Of a DNA stretch of 64,000 nucleotides, positions 9,184 through 17,964 are shown one piece after another. The stretch lies in contig NZ_JAFICD010000001.1 of the NCBI RefSeq assembly GCF_017833525.1, positions 2,294,001 through 2,358,000 of the forward strand, in the 5' to 3' direction. Source of the stretch: Duganella sp. 1411. GTDB lineage: Bacteria > Pseudomonadota > Gammaproteobacteria > Burkholderiales > Burkholderiaceae_D. Under the pieces are notes generated by a model, which was not told the DNA's origin, did no database searches, and saw nothing but the letters and a program-made list of their open reading frames with translations. The position numbers were made by a program, and so were the translations under genes. The first letter of the stretch is position 1, and every line of letters starts with the position of its first letter.

Positions 9184-10077
9184 TCAAGTCAGCATCGACT
9201 GCTGAGCGAAGATACCCGCCATCACGCCCTGCCATGTTGCCGTGGTGACCGACGGGATGCCGGGGTTGGCGAGGTCACCGGCGGCGTAGATGCCTGGCAT
9301 GCTGGTTTCGCGGCGCTCGTCGGTCTTCAGGGCGATGCCGGTTGGCGTATTGATCGTGGCGAGGCCCAGTGCGTCATGAAGGCTTGCGGACGGCATGGTA
9401 CGGGGATGCGCGAATAGGACATCGACTGCGACCTCAGGGCCGGTATCGATCTTGATGGTGGAACTATGGCTCCCGCGACGTGCGATTTCGGTGATGCGAC
9501 CATCAACGAGAGGTACCTGGCGACCCGCCAGATCGGCCCGTATGTCCGGGGGGATGTCGTGACCATCGCCGAAGACAGTCAACCTGTCGGTCCAATCGTG
9601 AAACAGCCTGACCTGATTCATCGACTGCGGGCCAGACCAGACGAGGCCCCAATGCTGGTCAGCAACTTCGAAGCCGTCGCAATAGGGGCATGGGATGACG
9701 GATGCGCCCCAATTCTCGGCAAAGCCCGGAACATCAGGCATTTTGTCAACAACGCCATAGCTCAGGATCAGGCGGCGTGCCTTTAGCTGTTCGTTATCGT
9801 CCGTGACGACGCAAAAATCGTCGATTGCGCCAGACACGCTCTCGGCGCCGGCATTGACCAGTCTGATCGTTGGATAGCGCGCCAGCTGCTGCCGCGCTTC
9901 ATCTAAAATATCCAGCGGCGGCTTGTGATCATGGCCGAGCACGCCATGCGAATGGCCGGCAAAGCGGTTGCGCGGCCGGCAGGTATCGAGAACAATGACC
10001 TTACGGCGGGCACGGCCAAGCTGCAGGGCGGCGGCGAGGCCGGCAAAGCTGCCTCCGATGATGATGACGTCATTCAT
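9184..10077 (-). CDS. NAD(P)/FAD-dependent oxidoreductase, thioredoxin-reductase-like
   Basis: 297-residue flavoprotein. The N-terminal FAD-binding Rossmann motif is IIIGGSFAGLAAALQLGRA, a CPYC redox pair occurs near residue 137 (IPCPYCDGFEV), and the second FAD motif is MPGIYAAGDLANPG. CPYC instead of CATC is typical of thioredoxin-reductase-like proteins outside the true TrxB clade. The start at 10077 is supported by GGAGCC 7 bases upstream; an upstream ATG at 10092 overlaps that ribosome site. It is divergent from the TetR gene and likely to be its target. Confidence 0.9.
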   Translation of the reverse strand: MNDVIIIGGSFAGLAAALQLGRARRKVIVLDTCRPRNRFAGHSHGVLGHDHKPPLDILDEARQQLARYPTIRLVNAGAESVSGAIDDFCVVTDDNEQLKARRLILSYGVVDKMPDVPGFAENWGASVIPCPYCDGFEVADQHWGLVWSGPQSMNQVRLFHDWTDRLTVFGDGHDIPPDIRADLAGRQVPLVDGRITEIARRGSHSSTIKIDTGPEVAVDVLFAHPRTMPSASLHDALGLATINTPTGIALKTDERRETSMPGIYAAGDLANPGIPSVTTATWQGVMAGIFAQQSMLT

Positions 10078-10127
10078 GGTAATAGGCTCCAAATTGTAGA
10101 TGAGGGCTGGGCTGAGCTGGCTTGTGT

Positions 10128-10190
10128 ATTTTCAGTACTAGATGGTATCATAATTTATTGATTTAAATACTGTCAAGTACTGGAATTATC
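10128..10190. promoter_or_regulatory. Candidate TetR operators between the flavoprotein and TetR genes
   Basis: The 113-bp divergent spacer is AT-rich compared with its flanks and contains CAGTACT at 10133-10139 and its reverse complement AGTACTG at 10176-10182. A further TACTGTC sits at 10169-10174, just before the second. The second site almost abuts the tetR start, the usual place for an autoregulatory operator. Seen in sequence; binding by the adjacent TetR protein is inference. Confidence 0.45.
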
Positions 10191-10823
10191 ATGACCAAAA
10201 TTAGCCAGGCCCGGCGCGGTCGGCCCGCCAACGAGGCGCTTCGTCAAACGATAGTCGACGCCGCCTGCGAACTCTTTGTGGAATTGGGTTTTCAAGCGAC
10301 GACCATGGACAAGGTCGCCCAGCGGGCAAAGATATCCAAGCTAAGCATCTATCGACACTTCGAGAACAAGGAAGCTCTGTTCAGCGCGGCCATGGTGGCC
10401 CACTGCCAACCGTTTGCCCCACAGGTCCTTGTTGAAGGTGTCGACGGTTCGGCCGAAGATCAGCTCATGGCGGTGGGATCATCCCTGCTTCTTACGTTGT
10501 TGAGCCCGGACGTCCGCAGTGTCGAAGCCATGGTCTTGGCCGACAAGACGACCCAAAAGTCGTTAAGCAAGCTCCATTACGAAGCCGGGCCGGCCCATGT
10601 CGTCGCCCAAATCGAAGCCCTGTTGCGTCAGTTGCACGCGAAGGGGGGGCTCAACGTGCCCGATCCCCTCCGATCCGCTCGCTTGTTTGCCGCGCTTTTT
10701 AAAGGATCTGATCTCCTGGTTATCGCACGTTTCGATGAAGCGAGAGCAGAGGACGCCAACGAAATCGAATCCTATTGCCGGTCGGCCGTCGCCATGTTCA
10801 TCGCCGCGCACGGTGGCATCTAA
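10191..10823 (+). CDS. TetR/AcrR-family transcriptional regulator
   Basis: 210-residue repressor. The N-terminal HTH is clear: RQTIVDAACELFVELGF, TTMDKVAQRAKISKLSIYRH, FENKEALFSAAM (residues about 18-64). The C-terminal ligand domain (about 80-205) resembles the TetR_C_7/AefR-type domain (LMAVGSSLLLTLLSPDVRSVEAM). It probably controls the divergent flavoprotein-ABM-methyltransferase group through the inverted CAGTACT sites upstream. The ligand is unknown. Confidence 0.9.
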   Translation: MTKISQARRGRPANEALRQTIVDAACELFVELGFQATTMDKVAQRAKISKLSIYRHFENKEALFSAAMVAHCQPFAPQVLVEGVDGSAEDQLMAVGSSLLLTLLSPDVRSVEAMVLADKTTQKSLSKLHYEAGPAHVVAQIEALLRQLHAKGGLNVPDPLRSARLFAALFKGSDLLVIARFDEARAEDANEIESYCRSAVAMFIAAHGGI

Positions 10824-11049
10824 AGTTGCGCTATCGCGGCCAATGTAGAACACGCAGCCACTGTATATGTTCACCCCGAACAACCTTATGGATGATGCGT
10901 GGACGACTGACGCGCGAGGCTACTGCGTGGTCGCGAAGTACTGACGACCGCGCTTAGACGCACGCGATGACTTCAAACGAGTTTTAGCTCGTCGGGCACA
11001 TAGTAGCGCTTCAATCGCCGCCTACTCCAACGGCGGCGAATAATTGCTT

Positions 11050-11290
11050 CCCGCATCAGGCATAAACTCCGTGGAAAGAATTTACTCCATGGTCCAGGGC
11101 AAGTCATCCGGCAAGAGCAGGTCGTGCGTGGACCTTTGACAAGATCCTGCTGGATCGCAGCACGCTGCTCCCGAATTGTATAGACCCAGCTATGGCCTCG
11201 CATATCCTGCTGATATGCCCACTTCAGCAAATGCGCGACCAGCAACGCCAACCGGCTTTGGAGCTCCCGTTTTTCGCCCTTGCCCACATG
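11050..11290 (-). pseudogene. DUF29 gene remnant (third copy, no start, stop-interrupted)
   Basis: On the minus strand the frame from 11287 reads GKGEKRELQSRLALLVAHLL, KWAYQ and IREQRAAIQQDL, matching the middle of the intact DUF29 gene at 11568-11987. The N-terminal third is missing. After VKGP the frame shifts: another frame reads LLLPDDLPWTME, stop, ILSTEFMPDA, the usual DUF29 C-terminus broken by a TAA in place of a Gln codon. Residues between are deleted. It is a decayed tandem duplicate. Confidence 0.75.
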
Positions 11291-11565
11291 GGACTATCCT
11301 CCACCGCCTCGTCGATCGCGGTTCGTTGGGTGCCGATCGTTCCGCGCCAGCTTGTGCTGCGCCGGCTGGGCTGATAGGCCCATTTCAACAAATGGACCAG
11401 CAAGATCAGCAGATGGCTGCGTAACGCGCGCTGGTCGCTCTTGCCCACATCCTCGATCTCCTCGGCGATGTTGTCGATATCGAGTTGCGACCACTGGCGC
11501 GCGCGTATCAGCGAGGCCTGCTGCTCGGCCCACGCAACCACGTCGTCTTCATATAGCGTACCCAC
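11224..11565 (-). pseudogene. DUF29 gene, second copy, truncated at its 3' end
   Basis: A GTG at 11565 with GGAGGGG 5 bases upstream starts GTLYEDDVVAWAEQQASLIR, nearly identical in pattern to the intact copy, two bases after that copy's stop codon. The domain continues to TAIDEAVEDSP (about residue 91) and is then joined out of frame to the middle of the third copy, giving a foreign tail. About 50 C-terminal DUF29 residues are lost. One deletion between copies two and three explains both remnants. It could still be translated as a shortened protein. Confidence 0.75.
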
Positions 11566-11567
11566 GC

Positions 11568-11987
11568 TTACCCCTCCCGCAGCGCTTCGTCCAAGGTCCA
11601 GGGACTCAGCTCCGGCAGATCGTCCAACCCCGCTTCGTTGATGGCAAGGACGACGGCATCGCTCCATACGTCTTCGGCGAAGCCTGGATCCGTCATCAAT
11701 TGACGGAGGCTGGGTGTCCGACGCAACAACCTCCGCATCCTGGCCCTCTGCTCGCGGATAGTTCGACGCCAGCTTGAACCGACCCGGTCCGGCTGATACC
11801 TGCATTTGATGAGATGCCCAACCAAAACCGCCAGCCGATGGCACAGCTCCCTCTTCTCGCTTTTGCCCACATCCTCGATCTCCTCGGCGATATTGCCGAT
11901 ATCCAGTTGCGACCACTGACCCGAGCGCAGCAACGCCGCCTGCTGCTCGGCCCAGGCAATGACATCCTCGTCGTAAAGCGTGCCCAT
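11568..11987 (-). CDS. DUF29 domain-containing protein
   Basis: 139-residue protein and the only intact member of a tandem array. MGTLYDEDVIAWAEQQAALL, QLDIGNIAEEIEDVGKSEKR, LAVLVGHLIKCRYQP and the C-terminal LPELSPWTLDEAL are diagnostic of DUF29, a mostly helical family common in cyanobacteria and proteobacteria. Its function is not known. Length is typical (about 140). GGGGAG lies just before the ATG. It is followed by two broken copies, so the locus has amplified and then decayed. Confidence 0.85.
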   Translation of the reverse strand: MGTLYDEDVIAWAEQQAALLRSGQWSQLDIGNIAEEIEDVGKSEKRELCHRLAVLVGHLIKCRYQPDRVGSSWRRTIREQRARMRRLLRRTPSLRQLMTDPGFAEDVWSDAVVLAINEAGLDDLPELSPWTLDEALREG

Positions 11988-12046
11988 GGCTCCCCCTCAT
12001 TCGCGCACACCAAGTTGGATCGTCGCCATGATCAAAAGTTCAAGAC

Positions 12047-12085
12047 GAAAAAAACCGCGCCGTGTGCAAGCACACGGCGCGGTTT
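12047..12085 (-). terminator. Rho-independent terminator of pnp
   Basis: On the minus strand, CCGCGCCGTGTGC (13 bp) pairs perfectly with GCACACGGCGCGG across a 2-base gap (12055-12082), followed by seven T residues (A run at 12048-12054 on the plus strand). It begins 25 bases after the pnp stop. Confidence 0.95.
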
Positions 12086-12106
12086 AAATCAGCCTAAGCC
12101 GAAGGA

Positions 12107-14227
12107 TTACTGCGCTGCGGCGGCCGCTTCTTCAGCGGCTGCTTTCATCGACAGCTTCAGGCGGCCGCGGTCGTCGGTTTCCAGAACCTTGACGCGCACT
12201 GCCTGGCCTTCTTTCAGGTAGTCGGCAACGGCGTTGACGCGCTCGTTGGCGATTTGCGAGATGTGCAGCAGGCCATCCTTGCCTGGCATGACCTGGACGA
12301 TCGCGCCGAAGTCCAGCAGCTTCAACACCACGCCGTCGTAGGTCTTGCCCACTTCGACCGAGGCGGTCAGCTCTTCGATGCGACGCTTGGCTTCCTGGCC
12401 GGCGGCGGCGTCGACGGAGGCGATGGTGACCACGCCTTCGTCGCTGATGTCGATCTGCGTGCCGGTCTCTTCGGTCAGCGCGCGGATGACGGCGCCGCCC
12501 TTGCCGATCACGTCACGGATCTTCTCTGGGTTGATCTTGATGGTGATCAGGCGCGGCGCGAAATCGGACAGTTCCGTTTTCACGTGCGGCATGGCTTTTT
12601 GCATTTCGCCCAGGATGTGCTCGCGGCCTTCCTTGGCTTGCGCCAGCGCCACTTGCATGATTTCCTTGGTGATGCCCATGATCTTGATGTCCATCTGCAG
12701 CGCGGTGATACCGTTGCGGGTACCGGCGACCTTGAAGTCCATGTCGCCCAGGTGATCTTCATCGCCCAGGATGTCCGACAGCACGGCGAACTTGCCGCCT
12801 TCCTTGATCAGGCCCATCGCGATACCGGCGACGTGCTCTTTCATTGGCACGCCGGCGTCCATCAGCGCCAGGCAGCCGCCGCAGACCGAAGCCATCGACG
12901 ACGAACCGTTCGATTCGGTGATTTCCGACACCAGGCGCACCGAGTAGCTGAACTCTTCCGGTGCCGGCAGCGCGGCGATCAGCGCGCGCTTGGCCAGACG
13001 GCCGTGGCCGATCTCGCGGCGCTTCGGCGTGCCGACGCGGCCCGTTTCGCCGGTGGCGAACGGTGGCATGTTGTAGTGCAGCATGAAGGAGTCGGTGAAC
13101 TCGCCCATCAGCGCGTCGATCTTCTGGCTGTCGCGGGCGGTGCCCAAGGTGGCGACGACCAGCGCCTGCGTTTCACCGCGGGTGAACAGCGCCGAACCGT
13201 GGGTGCGTGGCAGCACCGAGGTGCGGATCGAGATCGGACGCACGGTGCGCGTATCGCGGCCGTCGATGCGTGGCTCGCCGTCCAGGATCTGGGTGCGGAC
13301 GATTTTCGCTTCCATGTCGAACAGGATGTTGTTCACTTCGGCGGCGTCGATCGGCGCGGCGCCGGCGGCGGCCGCTTCGGCCGACAGGTCGGCCAGCACT
13401 TCGCTGGTGGCGGCCTTGAGCTTGGCGGTGCGTTCCTGCTTGTCCTTGGTCTGGTACGCTTCGTTGATCTTGCTGGCGGCGAAATGCGCCACGCGGCCGA
13501 TCAGCGCTTCGTTCTTAGCCGGTGGAACCCACTCGACTTCCGGCTTGCCGCCGTCGCGCACCAGGTCGTGGATGGCGTCGATGACCGCTTTCATCTGGGT
13601 GTGGCCGAACACCACGGCGCCCAGCATGACTTCTTCGGACAGCTGCTGCGCTTCCGATTCGACCATCAGCACGGCCGTTTCGGTACCGGCGACGACCAGG
13701 TCCATCTGCGAGGTTTTCAGTTGTTCGACGGTCGGGTTCAGGATGTACTGGCCGTTGGCGTAGCCGACGCGCGCGGCGCCGACCGGGCCGTTGAACGGCA
13801 CGCCCGACACGCACAGCGCGGCCGAGGCGCCGATCATGGCGGCGATGTCCGGATCGATCTCAGGGTTGACCGACAGCACGTGAATGATGACCTGCACTTC
13901 GTTCAGGTAGCCTTCTGGGAACAGCGGGCGGATCGGACGGTCGATCAGACGCGACGTCAGCGTTTCTTTTTCCGAAGGACGGCCTTCGCGCTTGAAGAAA
14001 CCGCCTGGGATTTTACCGGCGGCGTAGGTTTTTTCGACGTAATCGACGGTCAGCGGGAAGAAGTCCTGACCTGGCTTGGCATCTTTGCGCGCCACAACCG
14101 TTGCCAGTACGACGGTGTCTTCGATCGACACCATCACCGCGCCGGATGCCTGGCGAGCGATTTCGCCGGTTTCCAGCGTCACGGTGTGTTGGCCGTACTG
14201 GAAGGTTTTCGTAACTTTGTTAAACAT
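12107..14227 (-). CDS. pnp: Polyribonucleotide nucleotidyltransferase (PNPase)
   Basis: 706-residue phosphorolytic 3'-5' exoribonuclease, a core part of the RNA degradosome. Two RNase PH domains (first from [21 protein letters not shown], second around [20 protein letters not shown]), a KH domain ([20 protein letters not shown], about residue 565) and an S1 domain ([20 protein letters not shown]) appear in standard order. Length matches the family. It lies 288 bases downstream of rpsO, the conserved rpsO-pnp order. A strong terminator follows. Confidence 0.98.
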   Translation of the reverse strand: MFNKVTKTFQYGQHTVTLETGEIARQASGAVMVSIEDTVVLATVVARKDAKPGQDFFPLTVDYVEKTYAAGKIPGGFFKREGRPSEKETLTSRLIDRPIRPLFPEGYLNEVQVIIHVLSVNPEIDPDIAAMIGASAALCVSGVPFNGPVGAARVGYANGQYILNPTVEQLKTSQMDLVVAGTETAVLMVESEAQQLSEEVMLGAVVFGHTQMKAVIDAIHDLVRDGGKPEVEWVPPAKNEALIGRVAHFAASKINEAYQTKDKQERTAKLKAATSEVLADLSAEAAAAGAAPIDAAEVNNILFDMEAKIVRTQILDGEPRIDGRDTRTVRPISIRTSVLPRTHGSALFTRGETQALVVATLGTARDSQKIDALMGEFTDSFMLHYNMPPFATGETGRVGTPKRREIGHGRLAKRALIAALPAPEEFSYSVRLVSEITESNGSSSMASVCGGCLALMDAGVPMKEHVAGIAMGLIKEGGKFAVLSDILGDEDHLGDMDFKVAGTRNGITALQMDIKIMGITKEIMQVALAQAKEGREHILGEMQKAMPHVKTELSDFAPRLITIKINPEKIRDVIGKGGAVIRALTEETGTQIDISDEGVVTIASVDAAAGQEAKRRIEELTASVEVGKTYDGVVLKLLDFGAIVQVMPGKDGLLHISQIANERVNAVADYLKEGQAVRVKVLETDDRGRLKLSMKAAAEEAAAAAQ

Positions 14228-14455
14228 GGGTAATCCCTTTCTATTTGCCGACAGATTTTCAGGGGCTGTCGTTCACCTCACCACAGACGGCATACCCGCC
14301 GTCTTTACTACACTTACTAAATACACTTGCTAAAACGTTTGACCACGTGGGGCCGATGAGCGCATCGCGCGTAATCCGCCATACGTGATACTGGGATTCC
14401 ATGCTGCGTTGCCAAGATCGAGTTCCACTTAGCAATTTTTTAACGGCGAAAATGA

Positions 14456-14492
14456 CAAAATGCCCGCGACAGCAAACTGGCGCAGGCATTTC
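14456..14492 (-). terminator. Hairpin between rpsO and pnp (terminator or processing site)
   Basis: On the minus strand AAATGCC-T-GCG-C-CAG pairs with CTG-T-CGC-G-GGCATTT around a TTTG loop, followed by TTTTGTCATTTT. It begins about 25 bases after the rpsO stop. In E. coli the rpsO-pnp spacer holds a partial terminator and RNase III sites; a similar partial role is inferred here. Confidence 0.65.
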
Positions 14493-14515
14493 GATTAAGC
14501 CGGATGACGCAAATA

Positions 14516-14785
14516 TTACTTACGCAGGCCCAGTTTAGCGATCAGATCGCGATAACGGGTTGCGTCTTTGCCCTTCAGGTACGACAGCAGGCTCTTACGA
14601 CGGTTAACCATCATGATCAGACCACGACGGGAGTGGTGATCCTTGCTGTGGGCCTTGAAGTGGCCGTTCAGTTCGTTGATGCGCGCGGTCAGCAGTGCAA
14701 CTTGCACTTCTGGGGAGCCGGTGTCTTTTTGACCACGGGCGTTGTCCGCGATGATCGCGGCTTTGTTGATGTTTTCTACGGTCAT
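14516..14785 (-). CDS. rpsO: 30S ribosomal protein S15
   Basis: 89-residue S15, which binds 16S rRNA early in assembly of the 30S platform. [40 protein letters not shown] and [20 protein letters not shown] are the S15 core. The start at 14785 was chosen over a 15-codon upstream extension because all S15 proteins begin near this point and AAAGGT lies 9 bases before it. A TATACT-like -10 element lies about 90 bases upstream (14874-14879) with no clear -35. Confidence 0.98.
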   Translation of the reverse strand: MTVENINKAAIIADNARGQKDTGSPEVQVALLTARINELNGHFKAHSKDHHSRRGLIMMVNRRKSLLSYLKGKDATRYRDLIAKLGLRK

Positions 14786-14952
14786 GATATTTACCTTTAA
14801 CATGCGGTGCGCGGAGTCTGAACCCTGCACACCGTGAACTTCAAAAAAAACTGATCCGAAGACCAGACCCGAAAGTATAGCGGAAAAAGCGCCGCGTGTA
14901 TCCCGGCTTGGCTACAATTTGTCACCTTCCCCCCTGTTTTTGGAGGCCCGCG

Positions 14953-15441
14953 ATGAAAAGAGTGTTTATTCTGGCAATGTTTTGTGGCGCGCTGGCCGGC
15001 TGCGCCAGCCTGTTCGGCCCGCCGCCGGCGCCGGGCGACAGCGCCGCCGTCGTCGAGGCCAAGCTGGGCCGGCCCACCAACGTCTACCAGGACGGCCCGG
15101 ATACACTGCTCGAATACGCCATGGGGCCGCTCGGCCAGTACACCTGGATGGCCCGCATCGGCCCGGACCAACGGCTGCGGTCGTACGAGCAGGTGCTGAC
15201 GAACGCCAAATTCGGCACCATCAAGGTCGGCCGGGACACCAAGGACAGCGTGCTGCGCATCGTCGGCCGGCCATCCAAACAGGTGCGTTACTACAGCGTC
15301 GACGGCGACGTCTGGCAATACCGCTACAAGGAAAGCGACGTGTGGAACTCGGTGATGGATGTGCAATTCAACCGCGACGGCGTGGTGCAGGCGCTGGTCA
15401 ACGGCCCGGACGAGGAACGCGAACCGCGCTGGCTGCGCTGA
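14953..15441 (+). CDS. Putative lipoprotein with BamE/SmpA-like repeats
   Basis: 162-residue exported protein. MKRVFILAMFCGALAGCASL is a lipoprotein signal with lipobox LAGC (Cys at residue 17). The mature part has two similar segments, AAVVEAKLGRPTNVYQDGPD and DSVLRIVGRPSKQV followed by DVWQYRY, resembling the SmpA/BamE/OmlA fold (variable loop after a GxPxxV turn). The start is fixed by GGAGG 6 bases upstream. An outer-membrane or periplasmic role is likely; nothing links it to a specific pathway. Confidence 0.75.
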   Translation: MKRVFILAMFCGALAGCASLFGPPPAPGDSAAVVEAKLGRPTNVYQDGPDTLLEYAMGPLGQYTWMARIGPDQRLRSYEQVLTNAKFGTIKVGRDTKDSVLRIVGRPSKQVRYYSVDGDVWQYRYKESDVWNSVMDVQFNRDGVVQALVNGPDEEREPRWLR

Positions 15442-15551
15442 CCGCTTCGGTAGGAGCAGTCCCACGCGCGGTTTGGCAGTGCGCCGACGTGAAATATTTC
15501 CCGTGGTTGCTATGATTTCCATATATCAAAACGCAACTCACTGGAGAATTC

Positions 15552-16364
15552 ATGTCTTTACGCACGCCTTCCGCCCGCCACGCGATGTACGCCGCCACCC
15601 TGATCGCGCTGACCACAGCCACCGCGATGGCCTGGGCGGAACCATCGCCCGCGCTGGACCGCGCCAGCCTGTCGGTCGGCGCCTTCTACACCGACCCGCG
15701 CATCAAGGTCGAGGGCGACACCAACTATGGCCGCATCGACACCGGCACCTACAAGTCGGACAGCGTCACCTTGCCGCGCGCCAAGGCCAGCGTGCTGATT
15801 GGCGATTCGCACGGCATCGACTTCGATTACTACCGCTACGATAAGGAGTACAACCCGAACCTGAGCGGCAGCACCAATATCAACGGCCTGCCGCTGACCG
15901 GCACCGGCAAGCTGAACGCCAAACTGAAGCTGGACCTGGCCAATGTCGCCTACAAGTGGTGGCTGGGCAGCGGCGCCGATGTGTTTGGCGTGGGCGTCGG
16001 CGCGGCGTATTACCGCGCGCGTATCGACGGCACGGCCAACGGCGTGCTCAATGGAATCAGCGGCAACGCGCGGTATTCGGAAAATGAAAGCGCCTATGCG
16101 CCGCTGGTGGAATTGGGCTGGCGCCACCAGTTCTCGCCGCAGTTGCGCATGTATGCGGATGCGAATGGCATCAAGAAGAATGGCGGCAAGATTAACGGCC
16201 ATATCTACGGCGGCGCCGTCGGGGTGGAATGGTATGTGACGCCGATGGTCGGCGTGGTCGCCGAGTACAGCGCGTCGAAGATCAGCTTGCGGCGCGAGCG
16301 TGATGATACCGCCGTTAATGTGCGGTTGAACGGGCCGGCGGCTTACGTTAAGGTGCGCTTCTAG
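15552..16364 (+). CDS. Outer-membrane beta-barrel protein, unknown function
   Basis: 270-residue protein with a signal peptide (cleavage probably after MAWA, about residue 29) and alternating hydrophobic/polar strands: ASLSVGAFYTDPRI, GIDFDYYRYDKEY, DVFGVGVGAAYYRARI, APLVELGWRHQ, MVGVVAEYSASKI, ending in AAYVKVRF, a C-terminal phenylalanine typical of BAM substrates. About eight strands are plausible. GGAG precedes the ATG. It is alone on the plus strand and followed by an inverted-repeat element. Confidence 0.75.
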   Translation: MSLRTPSARHAMYAATLIALTTATAMAWAEPSPALDRASLSVGAFYTDPRIKVEGDTNYGRIDTGTYKSDSVTLPRAKASVLIGDSHGIDFDYYRYDKEYNPNLSGSTNINGLPLTGTGKLNAKLKLDLANVAYKWWLGSGADVFGVGVGAAYYRARIDGTANGVLNGISGNARYSENESAYAPLVELGWRHQFSPQLRMYADANGIKKNGGKINGHIYGGAVGVEWYVTPMVGVVAEYSASKISLRRERDDTAVNVRLNGPAAYVKVRF

Positions 16365-16368
16365 GAGT

Positions 16369-16466
16369 CACGTAGGGCGGATTAGCGGAGCGTAATCGGC
16401 CATGCATGCGCCGCCGGCGGCTCATCGATGGCCGATTACGGCGTTCCGCCTAATCCGCCCTACGTG
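16369..16466. repeat. REP-like inverted repeat, copy A (complete)
   Basis: Left arm CACGTAGGGCGGATTAGCGG (from 16369) with GAGCGTAATCGGCCAT is matched by a right arm ending CCGCCTAATCCGCCCTACGTG; the arms differ by small indels (GCGGAGCG versus GGCGGAACGCCG). The centre is GCATGCGCCGCCGGCGGCTC. It lies between convergent genes and overlaps the 3' end of the ArsR gene. Related copies occur near 44.3 and 50.1 kb. Confidence 0.85.
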
Positions 16467-17161
16467 TCTCCAGAATGGGTCAACGTGGCCAGGCCGGTTT
16501 TTCCGCTGGCCGTTACCTGCAGCGCGCGCGTGTCGTCGTCGCGACGCAGCCATCCGCGTTCGATGAAGTTGTCGAGCAGCGCTACCGCCAGCGGTCCGGC
16601 GAAGTGATCGCGCCGCTCGGACCAGTCCACGCAGCCGTATAGTTGTCTCGCCTGCGCGCCTTCGACCACCGCGATGCCAAGTTCGCGCAACCGCGCCTCC
16701 CCCACCCTGGTCAGCCGATAGTCATGTCCGTCCTGGCCATCCTTCTCCACCCATCCGTTTTCAACAAAACAGCGGCACAGCTCCACACCCAGCACACCGG
16801 CCAAGTGGCCGTAGCAGCTGCGCGCGTGACGCAAACCGCGCATCGCCGGCGCCTGCCAGCGCGTGGTTTCGGGCAGCGCGCCATCGGCCACGCGCAGCAG
16901 CGCCTCCAGCGCATGCGCGACATTGCCGTCGGCCAGCATGTAGTAGCGATGCCGGCCCTGCGCGCGCACCTTCGCCAGACCTTCGTCAACCAGCAGCTTG
17001 AGGTGCTGCGACGCCGTCGGCGCGGCCACGCCCGCATGGCGCGCGAGGTCGGTGGCGGTGTAGAACCTGCCGTCCAGCAGGCGCGATAGCATCAGCGCAC
17101 GCGTCGGGTCGCCGATCGCCGCCGCCACGCGCGCGAAACGCGGTTGCGCCGCGGCGTTCAC
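16460..17161 (-). CDS. ArsR-family winged-helix regulator with C-terminal extension
   Basis: 233-residue regulator. Residues about 10-85 are an ArsR winged helix: ARVAAAIGDPTRALMLSRLL, DLARHAGVAAPTASQHLKLL, GLAKVRAQGRHRYYML. A long C-terminal region (CRCFVENGWVEKDGQ; ERGWLRRDDDTRALQVT) is typical of larger ArsR members. A GTG start at 17161 overlaps the upstream ABM stop as GTGA; the longer frame upstream is a shadow. Its TAG stop falls inside repeat element A. It probably regulates the two small monooxygenase-like genes upstream. Confidence 0.85.
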   Translation of the reverse strand: MNAAAQPRFARVAAAIGDPTRALMLSRLLDGRFYTATDLARHAGVAAPTASQHLKLLVDEGLAKVRAQGRHRYYMLADGNVAHALEALLRVADGALPETTRWQAPAMRGLRHARSCYGHLAGVLGVELCRCFVENGWVEKDGQDGHDYRLTRVGEARLRELGIAVVEGAQARQLYGCVDWSERRDHFAGPLAVALLDNFIERGWLRRDDDTRALQVTASGKTGLATLTHSGDT

Positions 17162-17502
17162 GACGTCACCGGCGCGTGATATGGCGGCGCCTCGTCGCGC
17201 TCCAACAGGCCGTAGTCGCGGATCACCGATGCCACGCGCAGCCGGTAGTGATCGAACACGCCGGCACGGCCGGCGCTTTGCGCGGCGCGGTGCTGTTCCT
17301 GCTCGCGCCACGCGCGCACCGATTCCTCGTCGCGCCAAAAAGACAGCGACAGCAGCTTGCCCTGTGTGCTCAGGCTTTCAAAGCGCTCCACCGAAATAAA
17401 ACCGTCCACCTGGGCCAGCAAGGGCGCCAGCCCCGCCGCGCGGTCGAGGTATTCCGCAAAGCCGGCGGCGCTGGGCTGGACTTCAAAAATCACGGCAATC
17501 AT
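17158..17502 (-). CDS. Antibiotic biosynthesis monooxygenase (ABM) family protein
   Basis: 114-residue ABM-type small alpha/beta-barrel protein: MIAVIFEVQPSAAGFAEYLD, VDGFISVERFESL, LLSLSFWRDEESVRAWREQE. The reaction is unknown; family members are cofactor-free monooxygenases or stress proteins. The start at 17502 is supported by GGGGAG 7 bases upstream. It is coupled to the downstream ArsR gene by a 4-base overlap and lies 30 bases after the NIPSNAP gene, forming a three-gene operon. Confidence 0.85.
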   Translation of the reverse strand: MIAVIFEVQPSAAGFAEYLDRAAGLAPLLAQVDGFISVERFESLSTQGKLLSLSFWRDEESVRAWREQEQHRAAQSAGRAGVFDHYRLRVASVIRDYGLLERDEAPPYHAPVTS

Positions 17503-17532
17503 TTGACGCTCCCCGATCAAGACGCGTTGGCG

Positions 17533-17883
17533 TCATTGTAAAACAGCCGACGCGTCGACCGCCGCAACGCCGAAGGTGCCGCCCACGGCTTCGTTGAAGG
17601 TGCGTTCTTCGCGCAGGATAAAGCGTTGTTCCCGGGCATAGGCGAAATTCTCCCTGGCTTGCGGGTCCTCGCGCAGGCGTGCGCGATAAGATTCGTAGGC
17701 GGCCAGCGAGTCGAATGCCACCAGCCCCCAGGCCTCGTAGTTGGTGCCTTCGAGCGGCAGGAAGTAGCCGACCAGATGGCCGCCGAGACGGGGAATGATG
17801 CGTCCCCAGTTCTCGGCGTAGCGGCGGAAAGCCTCGCGCTGGAACGGGTCGATCTCGTAGCGGATAAAGCAGGTGATGATCAT
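17533..17883 (-). CDS. NIPSNAP-family protein
   Basis: 116-residue ferredoxin-like-fold protein. [37 protein letters not shown] and [20 protein letters not shown] are the NIPSNAP/dimeric alpha-beta barrel pattern. Biochemical function is not established for bacterial members. GGAGG lies 6 bases before the ATG. It is first in an operon with an ABM protein and an ArsR regulator, suggesting a small stress or xenobiotic-responsive unit (inference). Confidence 0.82.
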   Translation of the reverse strand: MIITCFIRYEIDPFQREAFRRYAENWGRIIPRLGGHLVGYFLPLEGTNYEAWGLVAFDSLAAYESYRARLREDPQARENFAYAREQRFILREERTFNEAVGGTFGVAAVDASAVLQ

Positions 17884-17964
17884 GAAAGCCTCCTGTCGTT
17901 GAGTGAGACGACAAGATAACTTTTCAAGAGCGCCAATGCTTAGGCCTGGACCGAAGTGTTGATC

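Noticed and set aside
11566..12000. N-terminal extension of the second DUF29 frame up to 12000
   Set aside because: This part is the out-of-frame reading of the intact first DUF29 gene; the real start is the GTG at 11565 with its own ribosome site.
12254..14233. Long open frame (659 codons) opposite pnp, and similar long antisense frames opposite leuA, hscA, ilvB, iscS and the Hsp70 genes
   Set aside because: They are mirror frames of GC-rich genes with biased third positions. Their translations are low-complexity and His/Arg/Ala-rich, and the sense strands encode well-conserved proteins.
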